Positions 6,909 to 16,523 of a stretch of 18,871 nt of DNA are shown here, one piece after another. Positions within the stretch are counted from its first letter, which is position 1; the number at the start of each line of letters is the position of its first letter. This DNA comes from Salegentibacter sp. GTDB taxonomy: Bacteria; Bacteroidota; Bacteroidia; Flavobacteriales; Flavobacteriaceae. Location of the stretch: NCBI GenBank assembly GCA_024635815.1, contig JAGXIG010000048.1, positions 1 to 18,871 of the forward strand, written 5' to 3'. Position numbers and translations under genes: made by a program. Below the pieces are notes generated by a model that was given only the letters and a program-made list of their open reading frames with translations, had not been told where the DNA came from and ran no database searches.

Positions 6909-7817
6909 ATGAAAAGAAGAAATTTTATACAGCAAACCTCAGCAGCAACAGCGTTTATAGGAATTGGCGGTTTAAGTTCACTTTCGTTTAAACCAGGTTA
7001 TAAAAAGCATATCACCATTCTGCATACCAACGATGTGCATAGCCACATTGAACCTTTTGGCCCCGATGATTCCCGGAACCCGAATATGGGTGGAGCAGCC
7101 AGGAGAGCAACTTTAATTAAGCAGATAAGGAATGAAAACCCTAATACTTTATTATTAGATGCGGGGGATATTTTTCAGGGAACACCTTACTTTAATTTCT
7201 ACGGCGGCGAATTGGAGTTTAAGCTGATGAGCAAGATGAAATACGATGCCTCTACATTGGGAAACCACGATTTTGATAATGGGATAGACGGATTATATTC
7301 TCAACTGCCCCATGCTGAATTCGATTTTATTTCTTCAAATTATGATTTCACCGATACGGTAATGGATGGGCATACTCGAAAACATAAAGTTTTCACCAAA
7401 GACGGAGTGAAAATTGGCGTTTTTGGACTGGGAATTGAATTACAGGGTTTGGTGAATGATAGTCTTTATAAAGAGACTAAATATCTGGATCCTTTAGAAA
7501 TAGCTCAGGATATGAGTAGAATTCTTAAGGTAGAGAAAAATTGCGATCTGGTAATTTGCCTTTCGCATTTAGGGTATGACTACAGCCACGAAAAAATTTC
7601 TGATATCAAACTGGCAAAAGCCACAGAAAATATAGATCTTATTATTGGCGGCCACACCCATACTTTTCTTGACAAACCAACTATTGAAACAAATAAGGTC
7701 GGAAAAAAAGTTCTGGTAAACCAGGTTGGTTGCTACGGACTCTACCTGGGAAGAATTGATTTTTACCTGGACAATGAAAACGAAATTAAAGCTAATGGAT
7801 TAAAGATTAAGGTTTAA
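6909..7817 (+). CDS. Metallophosphatase (catalytic half of an UshA-type 5'-nucleotidase), Tat-like signal
   Basis: The 302-residue protein is the calcineurin-like N-terminal domain of 5'-nucleotidase/UshA, which hydrolyses phosphate esters with two metal ions. The ligand motifs are all visible: TNDVHSH (Asp42, His44), DAGD (Asp87), GNHDFD (Asn119, His120), LSHLGYD (His220) and GGHTHTF (His249, His251). The N-terminus MKRRNFIQQTSAATAF followed by a weakly hydrophobic stretch looks like a Tat signal (twin arginine, S/T-rich), so export after folding is likely. The protein stops after this domain; the usual C-terminal domain is in the preceding gene. AAGG just before the ATG could serve as a ribosome site. 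The downstream gap to convergent ligA is only 41 bases, with no clear terminator. Confidence 0.93.
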   Translation: MKRRNFIQQTSAATAFIGIGGLSSLSFKPGYKKHITILHTNDVHSHIEPFGPDDSRNPNMGGAARRATLIKQIRNENPNTLLLDAGDIFQGTPYFNFYGGELEFKLMSKMKYDASTLGNHDFDNGIDGLYSQLPHAEFDFISSNYDFTDTVMDGHTRKHKVFTKDGVKIGVFGLGIELQGLVNDSLYKETKYLDPLEIAQDMSRILKVEKNCDLVICLSHLGYDYSHEKISDIKLAKATENIDLIIGGHTHTFLDKPTIETNKVGKKVLVNQVGCYGLYLGRIDFYLDNENEIKANGLKIKV

Positions 7818-7858
7818 TATCTTTATCTCGATCTTTGAAAATTAATTTACTGAATAGC

Positions 7859-10539
<2,681 letters not shown>

Positions 10540-10549
10540 AGTGTCTTTC

Positions 10550-11155
10550 TTAGGTCTGATCTTTATTCATCCATTTTGGAACAGGCATAGGTTTAAAATT
10601 ATGCATTTTTTGCAGTAGCTCCTCAATATTTTCAGCAATAAGCAACAAATCAAAATTCTCTTTTCTAAGCAAACCTTTTCTAACCATAGTTTTAAGCATC
10701 GCGATAAGATCGTCGTAAAATCTATTGATGTTTAGAAGTCCGATGGGATTTTGGTGCAAACCCAGCTGGCCCCAGGTCACTATTTCAAAAAGTTCTTCAA
10801 AAGTTCCAAATCCGCCGGGGAGGGCAATAAAACCATCGCTTAATTCGTGCATTTTAAGCTTGCGCTCGTGCATATCTTTGGTAGTGATCAATTCGGTTAA
10901 TTCGGTATGTACCACTTCTTTGGTTTTCAGAAAATCGGGGATTACCCCAATAACTTTACCACCATTTTGAAGGGTGCCGGCAGCAACCTGACCCATTAAA
11001 CCGAGTTTACTTCCGCCAAAAACAAGTTTGATATTTTTTTGAGCCAGGACTTTTCCTAAGCGGTAAGATTCGGTGTATATTTTTTCGTCATTGCCTTCGC
11101 TGCTTGCGCAAAACACGGCAATGCTTTTTAATTGATTTTCGCTTTTGTTTTCCAA
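10550..11155 (-). CDS. LOG family protein (putative nucleoside-monophosphate phosphoribohydrolase)
   Basis: LOG family proteins release a base from a nucleoside 5'-monophosphate; plant-type members activate cytokinins, and some bacterial members act as AMP or other nucleotide nucleosidases. The Rossmann-like fold shows FGGSKLGLMG (46-55), MHERK with Arg98, and the diagnostic PGGFGTFEE (113-121). Older annotations call these 'lysine decarboxylase', which is misleading. The start is TTG at 11155; there is no ATG before the first beta strand (SIAVFCAS). That TTG also lies inside a TAATTTTG sequence that matches the -7 promoter consensus, so the true start is a little uncertain. It lies 64 bases after prmC and 10 before the VOC gene. 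The real substrate is unknown. Confidence 0.87.
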   Translation of the reverse strand: MENKSENQLKSIAVFCASSEGNDEKIYTESYRLGKVLAQKNIKLVFGGSKLGLMGQVAAGTLQNGGKVIGVIPDFLKTKEVVHTELTELITTKDMHERKLKMHELSDGFIALPGGFGTFEELFEIVTWGQLGLHQNPIGLLNINRFYDDLIAMLKTMVRKGLLRKENFDLLLIAENIEELLQKMHNFKPMPVPKWMNKDQT

Positions 11156-11219
11156 AATTATTATTTTCTATCTATAACTTCTAGTTCTGATAACTATCGG
11201 AAGTGTTTGAAGTGACATT

Positions 11220-12068
11220 TTAAAACTTTTCCCCTTTTAACATCCTGAAATTCCCAAAAATATCTTTTCGTAATTCTGTTTTAAACCCGTGTTCCTGCAT
11301 CATCTGTTCGGTTTCTTTAGCCAGGTATTGATTGATCTCAAAATAGAGCTTTCCGTCGGGAATCAGTGCATTCTTAGCCAATGTCGTGATTTTATCGTAG
11401 AAAATTAAAGGATTTTCATCTTTAACATACAAGGCTGTGGGAGGATCGTACGCTAATACATTTCGATGCATCTCTTTCTTCTCCAATTCCCGCACGTATG
11501 GCGGATTGGAAACTATTATATCGTAAGATTCCGAAAGCTTTTCTAGTTTAAGGATATTCTGCTGAATACAATCCAGGTTTACTTCATTGTTTTGAGAATT
11601 TTGAGCTGCAATCTCCAAGGCTGCTGCTGAAATATCTAAAGCTGAAATTCTTGCCTGCGGAAGATTCTTTGCCAGGCTTATAGCGATGCATCCGCTCCCA
11701 GTTCCTATGTCAAGGATTTTCAATATATTATTTTTTGAAGAAAAATCGTCCAAAATCCATTGTACCAGTTCTTCAGTTTCCGGTCTCGGAACCAGTACAT
11801 TTTTATCGACTTTAAATGCCAGGTCGAAAAATTCCGCCTCCCCAATAATATGCTGAATAGGTTCGTGTTTTTTTAACCGCACCAAAGCCGAATCTAATTT
11901 CCCCACCTGATCTTCATCAATTTCAAGTTCAGGATTTAAAGCCAGGTCTATTCGTTTTATTTCGAAGAAAGCTTCAGTTAGTAAATAGAAAAAAGAATGC
12001 ACTTCTTCCGCAGGATAATCGTTTTCAAGCGCTTTTAGGAAGATTTCTTTTTGTTCTTTAAGTTTCAT
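11220..12068 (-). CDS. prmC: Peptide chain release factor N5-glutamine methyltransferase
   Basis: PrmC (HemK) methylates the glutamine of the GGQ motif in release factors RF1 and RF2, using S-adenosylmethionine, and thereby improves translation termination. The 282 residues show an N-terminal helical substrate-binding domain (about 1-85), then PRPETEELV (95-103), the SAM motif DIGTGSG (120-126) and the catalytic NPPY (188-191), followed by YDPPTALY. The length is normal. The ATG at 12068 is preceded by a 7-bp repeat tract that begins two bases upstream, so an ordinary ribosome-binding leader is absent or lies within the repeats. It is probably the first gene of the leftward run to ligA. Confidence 0.96.
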   Translation of the reverse strand: MKLKEQKEIFLKALENDYPAEEVHSFFYLLTEAFFEIKRIDLALNPELEIDEDQVGKLDSALVRLKKHEPIQHIIGEAEFFDLAFKVDKNVLVPRPETEELVQWILDDFSSKNNILKILDIGTGSGCIAISLAKNLPQARISALDISAAALEIAAQNSQNNEVNLDCIQQNILKLEKLSESYDIIVSNPPYVRELEKKEMHRNVLAYDPPTALYVKDENPLIFYDKITTLAKNALIPDGKLYFEINQYLAKETEQMMQEHGFKTELRKDIFGNFRMLKGEKF

Positions 12069-12069
12069 G

Positions 12070-12125
12070 CTTCAGTTGTGAGTTGTCTGTTCTCAGTTTT
12101 CAGTTCTGGGTTGCGAGTTGCGGTT
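12070..12125. repeat. Degenerate tandem repeat of 7-bp units (8 copies, about TNTCAGT)
   Basis: The sequence splits without gaps into eight 7-base units: CTTCAGT, TGTGAGT, TGTCTGT, TCTCAGT, TTTCAGT, TCTGGGT, TGCGAGT and TGCGGTT. Six end in AGT or GGT. The tract begins two bases upstream of the prmC start codon. Strict 7-base spacing over 56 bases is more than a general base bias would give. Confidence 0.7.
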
Positions 12126-12136
12126 AAATAAAAAAA

Positions 12137-12192
12137 CTTTGAACCTTAAACTTTAAATTTTGAATCTTTTCTCTTTATTCTCTCCTCTGGTC
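12137..12192. repeat. Second 7-bp repeat tract (about CTTTRAA, then TCTNNNN)
   Basis: After an 11-base A-rich spacer, 7-base periodicity resumes: CTTTGAA, CCTTAAA, CTTTAAA, TTTTGAA, then TCTTTTC, TCTTTAT, TCTCTCC, TCTGGTC. The first four units are clear; the others share only the leading TCT. The tract stops at the 3' end of the GNAT gene (stop codon at 12195-12197). Together with the first tract it fills nearly the whole gap between prmC and the GNAT gene. Confidence 0.6.
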
Positions 12193-12194
12193 TC

Positions 12195-12680
12195 TTAAAT
12201 ATCCCTGATCATCCACATCGTACAATTATAATGTCCGGTGTCGCCCATAGGCTTTTCTAAAGATTTGAATCCGCTTCGGCCATAGAGTTTCCTGGCGCTT
12301 TCCATATAAGGCAAAGTTTCAATATAGCATTGCTCAAAATTCTGGGATTTGGCAAATTTAATGCAGGTATCCATCATTTGTGCACCCAGGCCTTTACCAC
12401 GGGCTTCCGGTAGAAAATACATTTTCTGTAGTTCGCATATCTTTTCTTCCATCCCTATTAAAGGTGCAATTCCTGCTCCTCCAATTATTTTCCCTTCATC
12501 TTCTACCACAAAATAGTTCATTCGTGAGTGCTTGTAGGTTGCGAACATATCGTCCAGGGCTTTGTCTTCATAGGCGGTTCCTACTTTGGGAACGCCCATT
12601 TCTACCAAAACCGTCCTTACTACTTCGGCAACTTGTTGATTGTCTTCGGGTTGAATTTCCCGTATTTTTAGCGTGCTCAT
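12195..12680 (-). CDS. GNAT family N-acetyltransferase
   Basis: The 161-residue protein has the acetyl-CoA-binding core of the GNAT fold: an N-terminal beta strand TLKIREIQPED, the central strand KIIGGAGIAPL, then the pyrophosphate-binding loop EARGKGLGAQMMD (motif R/Q-x-x-G-x-G/A), and the C-terminal AKSQNFEQCYIETLPYMESA and KLYGRSGFKSLEKPMG. Which amine it acetylates cannot be told. It is divergent from ribD with only 28 bases between the two start codons. Downstream, 126 bases of repeat-like sequence separate it from prmC on the same strand, so it may or may not be co-transcribed with the prmC-ligA run. Confidence 0.88.
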   Translation of the reverse strand: MSTLKIREIQPEDNQQVAEVVRTVLVEMGVPKVGTAYEDKALDDMFATYKHSRMNYFVVEDEGKIIGGAGIAPLIGMEEKICELQKMYFLPEARGKGLGAQMMDTCIKFAKSQNFEQCYIETLPYMESARKLYGRSGFKSLEKPMGDTGHYNCTMWMIRDI

Positions 12681-12708
12681 TCTTAGTAAATAATCCTATT
12701 TTAGTGGC

Positions 12709-13755
12709 GTGAATATACACGAAAAATATATAAAACGCTGTATTGAACTCGCCAAAAACGGACTCGGAACTACCTATCCCAATCCGTTGGTAGGCAGCGT
12801 AATTGTTCATAAAGACAGGATAATTGGTGAAGGCTGGCATCAAAGAGCAGGAGCGCCACACGCCGAGGTAAAGGCTATTAATTCGGTTCAAGATGTTTCT
12901 CTTTTAAAAAAGGCTACCATTTACGTGAGCCTGGAACCTTGTAGCCATTTTGGAAAAACGCCACCCTGCAGCGATTTGATAATCGCCAAAGGCATAAAAA
13001 AAGTGGTGCTTGGCTGTGTAGATCCTTTTGTCGAAGTCGCCGGCCGGGGAATTAAGAAATTGATGGAAGCCGGGTGCGAAGTACAGGTGGGGATTCTGGA
13101 AAAAGAATGTCAGGAACTGAACATACGCTTCTTTACTTTTCATCAAAAAAAGCGGCCTTATGTTATTTTGAAATGGGCACAGACTTCGGACGGATTTATC
13201 GCTCCTGAATTTCAGAAAAAACGAGAACCGGTTTGGATCACTAATCAATATTCAAAACAGCTAGTACATAAATGGCGGAGCGAAGAACAGGCTATTTTGG
13301 TAGGCACCAATACCGCGATTTCCGATGATCCCAAACTAAATACAAGGCTTTGGAAAGGTACAAATCCGGTTCGGGTGGTGATCGATAAAGATTTAAAGAT
13401 ACCACAGGAATCTACATTGCTTGACGGCAGTATAAAAACAATTGTGCTAACCGAAAAACATTCTAAAAACACTTCCGAGAGTAATAATATAGTTTTTGAA
13501 AAGCTCGATTTTCAGAAAAATATACCTCAACAAATTTGCGAAGTTTTATACAGGCATAATTTGCAATCTGGTATTATTGAAGGTGGCGCTCAAACGCTTC
13601 AGTCCTTCATTGATGCTAATCTTTGGGATGAAGCCAGGGTTTTTACCGGAATTGCTGAATTTCATAAAGGCGTACAAGCACCAGAATTTTCAGGAAGATT
13701 GATTTCAGAAATCACGCTGAAGCGGGATAATTTAAAAATTTACAAGAATGATTAA
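12709..13755 (+). CDS. ribD: Bifunctional riboflavin synthesis deaminase/reductase
   Basis: RibD performs the second and third steps of riboflavin synthesis: deamination of the pyrimidine made by RibA, then NADPH-dependent reduction of the ribose. The deaminase domain (about 1-145) has PNPLVGS, the zinc ligands in HAEV (His51, Glu53) and EPCSHFGKTPPC (Cys78, Cys87). The reductase domain (about 147-348) has KWAQTSDGFIA, LVGTNTAISDDP and IEGGAQTLQSF. The start is GTG at 12709, which places MNIHEKYIKRCIELA in the expected register; no ATG is available nearby. A TATTTTAG box (12697-12704) ends only 4 bases before it, suggesting a leaderless or nearly leaderless transcript. The 3' end overlaps the HAD gene by 8 bases. 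There is no room for an FMN riboswitch before it. Confidence 0.95.
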   Translation: MNIHEKYIKRCIELAKNGLGTTYPNPLVGSVIVHKDRIIGEGWHQRAGAPHAEVKAINSVQDVSLLKKATIYVSLEPCSHFGKTPPCSDLIIAKGIKKVVLGCVDPFVEVAGRGIKKLMEAGCEVQVGILEKECQELNIRFFTFHQKKRPYVILKWAQTSDGFIAPEFQKKREPVWITNQYSKQLVHKWRSEEQAILVGTNTAISDDPKLNTRLWKGTNPVRVVIDKDLKIPQESTLLDGSIKTIVLTEKHSKNTSESNNIVFEKLDFQKNIPQQICEVLYRHNLQSGIIEGGAQTLQSFIDANLWDEARVFTGIAEFHKGVQAPEFSGRLISEITLKRDNLKIYKND

Positions 13756-14356
13756 AACTATAATTTTTGATTTTGGAGACGTATTCATAAACCTGGATAA
13801 ACCGGCTACGATGCGCGAAATGGAAAAATATGAAATCGAATCGCTTTCAGAAGATTTACTGAATATAAATCAGCAATATGAAAAAGGATTGATCTCTTCA
13901 GAAGAATTTGTAAAATCGTATCAAACCGAACATTCCCAACTTCAGGAAGAACATTTTAAAAATTCCTGGAATGCTATTCTGATAGATTTTCCGGAATATC
14001 GGCATCAGTTTTTAAAAAAGCTTTCTGAAGAAAAAAACTACCAACTTATTCTTTTAAGCAATACCAACGAAATTCATATTGACTGGGTTAAGGAAAATGT
14101 ATCATTTTTCGAAGATTTTAAGGCGTGTTTTGATGCGTTTTATCTTTCGTACGAGATTAATTTCAGAAAGCCAGACGCTGAAATTTATGAGTTTGTTTTA
14201 AAAGAACACGATCTAAAACCCGAAGAATGTCTTTTTATAGACGACACCCGGGAAAATACAGTAGCTGCCGAAAATTTAGGAATTCACACCTGGAATATTG
14301 AACCTACCCGCGAAGATGTGATAGATCTATTTACCGCCAAAAAGGAATTGTTTTGA
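13748..14356 (+). CDS. HAD family hydrolase (YihX-like)
   Basis: The 202-residue protein belongs to the haloacid dehalogenase superfamily. Motif I is IIFDFGDVF, with nucleophile Asp8 and Gly10 at the +2 position; motif II is LLSNTNE (Ser104, Asn105); motif III is FRKPD (Lys141); motif IV is FIDDTREN (Asp165, Asp166). The helical cap lies between about 15 and 90. The +2 acid/base aspartate of classical phosphatases is replaced by glycine, as in YihX-type members (DLGNV), so I would call it a sugar-phosphatase-like protein of unknown substrate. Neighbouring ribD could suggest the missing riboflavin-pathway phosphatase, but this is only inference. It overlaps ribD by 8 bases and the transporter gene by 4. 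Confidence 0.88.
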   Translation: MIKTIIFDFGDVFINLDKPATMREMEKYEIESLSEDLLNINQQYEKGLISSEEFVKSYQTEHSQLQEEHFKNSWNAILIDFPEYRHQFLKKLSEEKNYQLILLSNTNEIHIDWVKENVSFFEDFKACFDAFYLSYEINFRKPDAEIYEFVLKEHDLKPEECLFIDDTRENTVAAENLGIHTWNIEPTREDVIDLFTAKKELF

Positions 14357-15225
14357 TCTACCTGCTGCTTAGCATCCTCTCTTCCACAGTTATTTTTGTG
14401 GTTTTTAAACTTTATAAAAAGTATGGAATTAATACGATGCAGGCGATTATCGTTAACTATTTTATCGCCTGCATCGTAGGATTTTTCGGCTATATTGATG
14501 GTGTTGGCGATCTGGTTAGAATTCCTACGGAATCCTGGTTTTTGGGAACTGTTTTTCTTGGCGCAATGTTTATTACTGTTTTTAACCTGGCAGCGATAAC
14601 CACTCAACGCAGCGGACTTTCGGTGGTCTCGGTCGCTACAAAGATGTCGGTTGCGATTCCTGTTTTCTTCGGAATATTTATTTATAATGAAAGCCTCGGG
14701 TTTTTAAAAGTCTCCGGAATTATACTTGCACTTGCAGCGGTTTATTTAAGTTCGATTAAAACCGAGAAAGGCATTAAAATAAAAAAAAGAAACCTAATTT
14801 TCCCTTTACTGGTTTTCTTCGGAAGCGGAATTATTGACACCACCATCAACTATCTGGAAAATTTCTATGTTTCTGAAACCGATGTTGGGCTTTTTTCCTC
14901 CAGTATTTTTGGAATCGCCGGCATCATTGGGACAGCTATTTTGATTGGTCAGGCTGTCTTAGGAAAATTAAAAATTACCTGGAAAAACATTGCCGGTGGA
15001 ATTGCCCTCGGGATTCCGAATTATTTTTCTATCTATTTCCTGGTGATGGCCTTGCGGTCCCCCGGTATTGAGAATTCGGTGATTTTCACCTTAAACCACG
15101 TGGGAATTGTTTTGGCTTCCACAATTCTTGGAATTGTACTATTTAAAGAGGTTTTGCTAAAGAAAAACTGGATTGGAATTGCGCTTGCGATAATAAGTAT
15201 TATACTGGTAGCGAGTAGTCAGTAG
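14353..15225 (+). CDS. DMT superfamily (EamA-like) transporter
   Basis: The 290-residue protein has about ten hydrophobic helices in two similar halves, typical of EamA/DMT permeases of the inner membrane. Features include MQAIIVNYFIACIVGFFGY in the first half, VATKMSVAIPVFFGIFIYNE with LGFLKVSGIILALAAVYLS at the end of that half, and SVIFTLNHVGIVLAS and LFKEVLLKKNWIGIALAI in the second. Such proteins export or import amino acids, nucleosides or other metabolites; the substrate is not readable. The start is TTG at 14353, overlapping the HAD stop as TTGA, a 4-base overlap like the common ATGA junction. Translation is probably coupled to the HAD gene. Riboflavin-pathway transport is possible from context but unproven. 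Confidence 0.88.
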   Translation: MIYLLLSILSSTVIFVVFKLYKKYGINTMQAIIVNYFIACIVGFFGYIDGVGDLVRIPTESWFLGTVFLGAMFITVFNLAAITTQRSGLSVVSVATKMSVAIPVFFGIFIYNESLGFLKVSGIILALAAVYLSSIKTEKGIKIKKRNLIFPLLVFFGSGIIDTTINYLENFYVSETDVGLFSSSIFGIAGIIGTAILIGQAVLGKLKITWKNIAGGIALGIPNYFSIYFLVMALRSPGIENSVIFTLNHVGIVLASTILGIVLFKEVLLKKNWIGIALAIISIILVASSQ

Positions 15226-15237
15226 ATTTATCCCGTA

Positions 15238-15270
15238 AGGCCTCACAGGTTTCAAAAACCTATGAGGTCT
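15238..15270. repeat. 33-bp near-perfect palindrome before the yigZ-like gene
   Basis: AGGCCTCACAGGTTT (15238-15252) pairs with AAACCTATGAGGTCT (15256-15270) around the loop CAA, with one mismatch and one G-T pair. It lies 12 bases after the transporter stop and 14 before the yigZ-like ATG. There is no T-run on the plus strand, so it is not a classical terminator. I recall similar AACCT-AGGTT palindromes being scattered in flavobacterial genomes, so it may be a dispersed repeat. Confidence 0.7.
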
Positions 15271-15284
15271 AAAAATAAGTTACA

Positions 15285-15893
15285 ATGAAAGACACCTATA
15301 AAACCATCACCAAAGCTTCATCTGAAGTCTTATTTAAAGACCGAAATTCTAAATTTTTCGGGTATGCATTTCCGGTGAAAACCGAAGAAGAGGCCAATCT
15401 TCATCTCGAAGAATTAAAAACAAAACATCATAAAGCACGGCACTGGTGTTATGCCTGGCAATTGGGGAAATCAGATTATCAATATCGCGCCAATGATGAC
15501 GGGGAACCTTCAAATTCTGCCGGAATGCCCATTTATGGGCAGATCCTGTCTTTTGAAGTGACAAATATTTTAATTGTAGTGGTTCGGTATTTTGGTGGTG
15601 TAAAACTCGGGGTCAGTGGCTTGATTAACGCCTATAAAACCGCCGCACAAATGGCACTGGAAGAAGCCAATATCGTTAACCGAACGATAGACGAGCTTTT
15701 TGAGCTCAGCTTTGATTATCCTGAAATGAACATCGTGATGCGATTAATCAAAGAAAATAATCTCAATATCATTGAGCAAAAACTAGAGTTGGATTGCAGG
15801 ATTTATATTTCCGTCAGGAAAAAAGACGCGGAAAAGATATTTGAGAAATTTGTTTCAACTTATAAGGTTGGGATTAAGAAGTTGGAAGATTAA
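15285..15893 (+). CDS. YigZ/IMPACT family protein
   Basis: The 202-residue protein has the signature of the YigZ/IMPACT (UPF0029) family: YRANDDGEPSNSAGMPIYGQ (67-86) and VVRYFGGVKLGVSGLINAY (99-117). The N-terminal domain takes up about 1-125 and a small ferredoxin-like second domain follows. Eukaryotic IMPACT regulates the kinase GCN2, and bacterial YigZ has been linked to translation or nucleotide binding, but its role is not settled. The usual SGTAG is SNSAG here. The ATG at 15285 follows a 33-bp palindrome. It ends facing the thioesterase gene with a 179-base gap that holds a large inverted repeat. Confidence 0.92.
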   Translation: MKDTYKTITKASSEVLFKDRNSKFFGYAFPVKTEEEANLHLEELKTKHHKARHWCYAWQLGKSDYQYRANDDGEPSNSAGMPIYGQILSFEVTNILIVVVRYFGGVKLGVSGLINAYKTAAQMALEEANIVNRTIDELFELSFDYPEMNIVMRLIKENNLNIIEQKLELDCRIYISVRKKDAEKIFEKFVSTYKVGIKKLED

Positions 15894-15943
15894 CTGTTAT
15901 ATACATTAAATATTTGAAGAATTTCTAAGTTGATATCGTCAAA

Positions 15944-16050
15944 CTGTCCTGAAAGCTTTCGGGATCGTTTCAGACTTTATTCCGAATTTACTTCGGGATT
16001 CCAATATGGAATAATTTCCAACAACTTAGATCCCGAAATCAGGATGACAG
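15944..16050. repeat. 107-bp complex inverted-repeat element between convergent genes
   Basis: The ends mirror one another: CTGTC-CTGA-AAGC-TTTCGGGATC (15944-15966) pairs with GATCCCGAAA-TCAGGAT-GACAG (16029-16050), giving a perfect 10-bp core (15957-15966 with 16029-16038) plus 5-bp outer ends. Inside lie TTATTCC/GGAATAA (15977-15983 and 16008-16014) and CCGAA/TTCGG. A competing pair, TCTAAGTTG (15924-15932) with CAACTTAGA (16022-16030), is also perfect. It lies between the stops of two convergent genes, where it could end transcription from both sides. The GTCATCCTGA...GGGATCT motif on the minus strand resembles dispersed repeats I recall from Bacteroidetes. Confidence 0.7.
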
Positions 16051-16072
16051 CTAAATATAAAACCTCACAAAA

Positions 16073-16468
16073 TCACTTCAACTTATCCAAAATATATTGA
16101 GGGCAACGAATTGGTTTTTTGGTTCTTGCATCCATAAAAACAAGGGTCGTAAATGCTTTAGATAGCAATTCTTTATTTTGATTATAAATTAAATATTCAA
16201 AAGTTATTTTTACCGAAGGAAGTTCTTTTAATCTCACCTCAATTTTAAGTTCATCCTCAAAAAGTGCGGGTTTTAAAAATTTTGTATTGAGTTCATAAAC
16301 GGGTAACATCACCCCGGTTTCCTCCATAACTTTATACGAAATACCCAAAGCCGAAAGCCAGTCCAAACGGGCTATTTCAAAGTATTGGGCATAATTCCCG
16401 TGATGCACCACACCCATTTGATCGGTTTCCGCATAACGGACTTTAACATAAGTTTCGTGACTTTTCAT
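16073..16468 (-). CDS. YbgC-like acyl-CoA thioesterase (hotdog fold)
   Basis: The 131-residue protein is a single hotdog-fold domain of the YbgC/4-hydroxybenzoyl-CoA thioesterase family, which hydrolyses acyl-CoA thioesters in the cytoplasm. The diagnostic N-terminal motif is RYAETDQMGVVHHGNYAQYF (11-30), with the catalytic Asp16 and the HHGNY loop, followed by EIARLDWLSALG. The rest has strands such as LKIEVRLKELPSVKITFEYL. The length fits. In proteobacteria YbgC sits with tol-pal genes; that context is absent here, so the physiological substrate is unknown. It is a lone leftward gene between two rightward blocks, and its downstream side has the 107-bp inverted repeat. Confidence 0.92.
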   Translation of the reverse strand: MKSHETYVKVRYAETDQMGVVHHGNYAQYFEIARLDWLSALGISYKVMEETGVMLPVYELNTKFLKPALFEDELKIEVRLKELPSVKITFEYLIYNQNKELLSKAFTTLVFMDARTKKPIRCPQYILDKLK

Positions 16469-16523
16469 ATTGAATTTAACAGGTAAAGTGAGTGAGGTTT
16501 TGTACTTTCATAATCGGATTTAA

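Noticed and set aside
7818..7858. Terminator between the convergent metallophosphatase and ligA genes
   Set aside because: No stem-loop with a T-run is visible in the 41 bases.
11178..11205. Hairpin ACTTC-AGTT...AACT-GAAGT between prmC and the LOG gene
   Set aside because: The stem is broken by unequal bulges and has no T-run; too weak to call a terminator.
12681..12708. FMN riboswitch before ribD
   Set aside because: Only 28 bases separate the divergent start codons, far too few for the RFN element.
12568..12891. Leftward open frame overlapping the GNAT and ribD starts
   Set aside because: It lies across two well-supported genes in other frames, has no recognisable motif and is rich in Arg/Ser/Asn as expected of a shadow frame.
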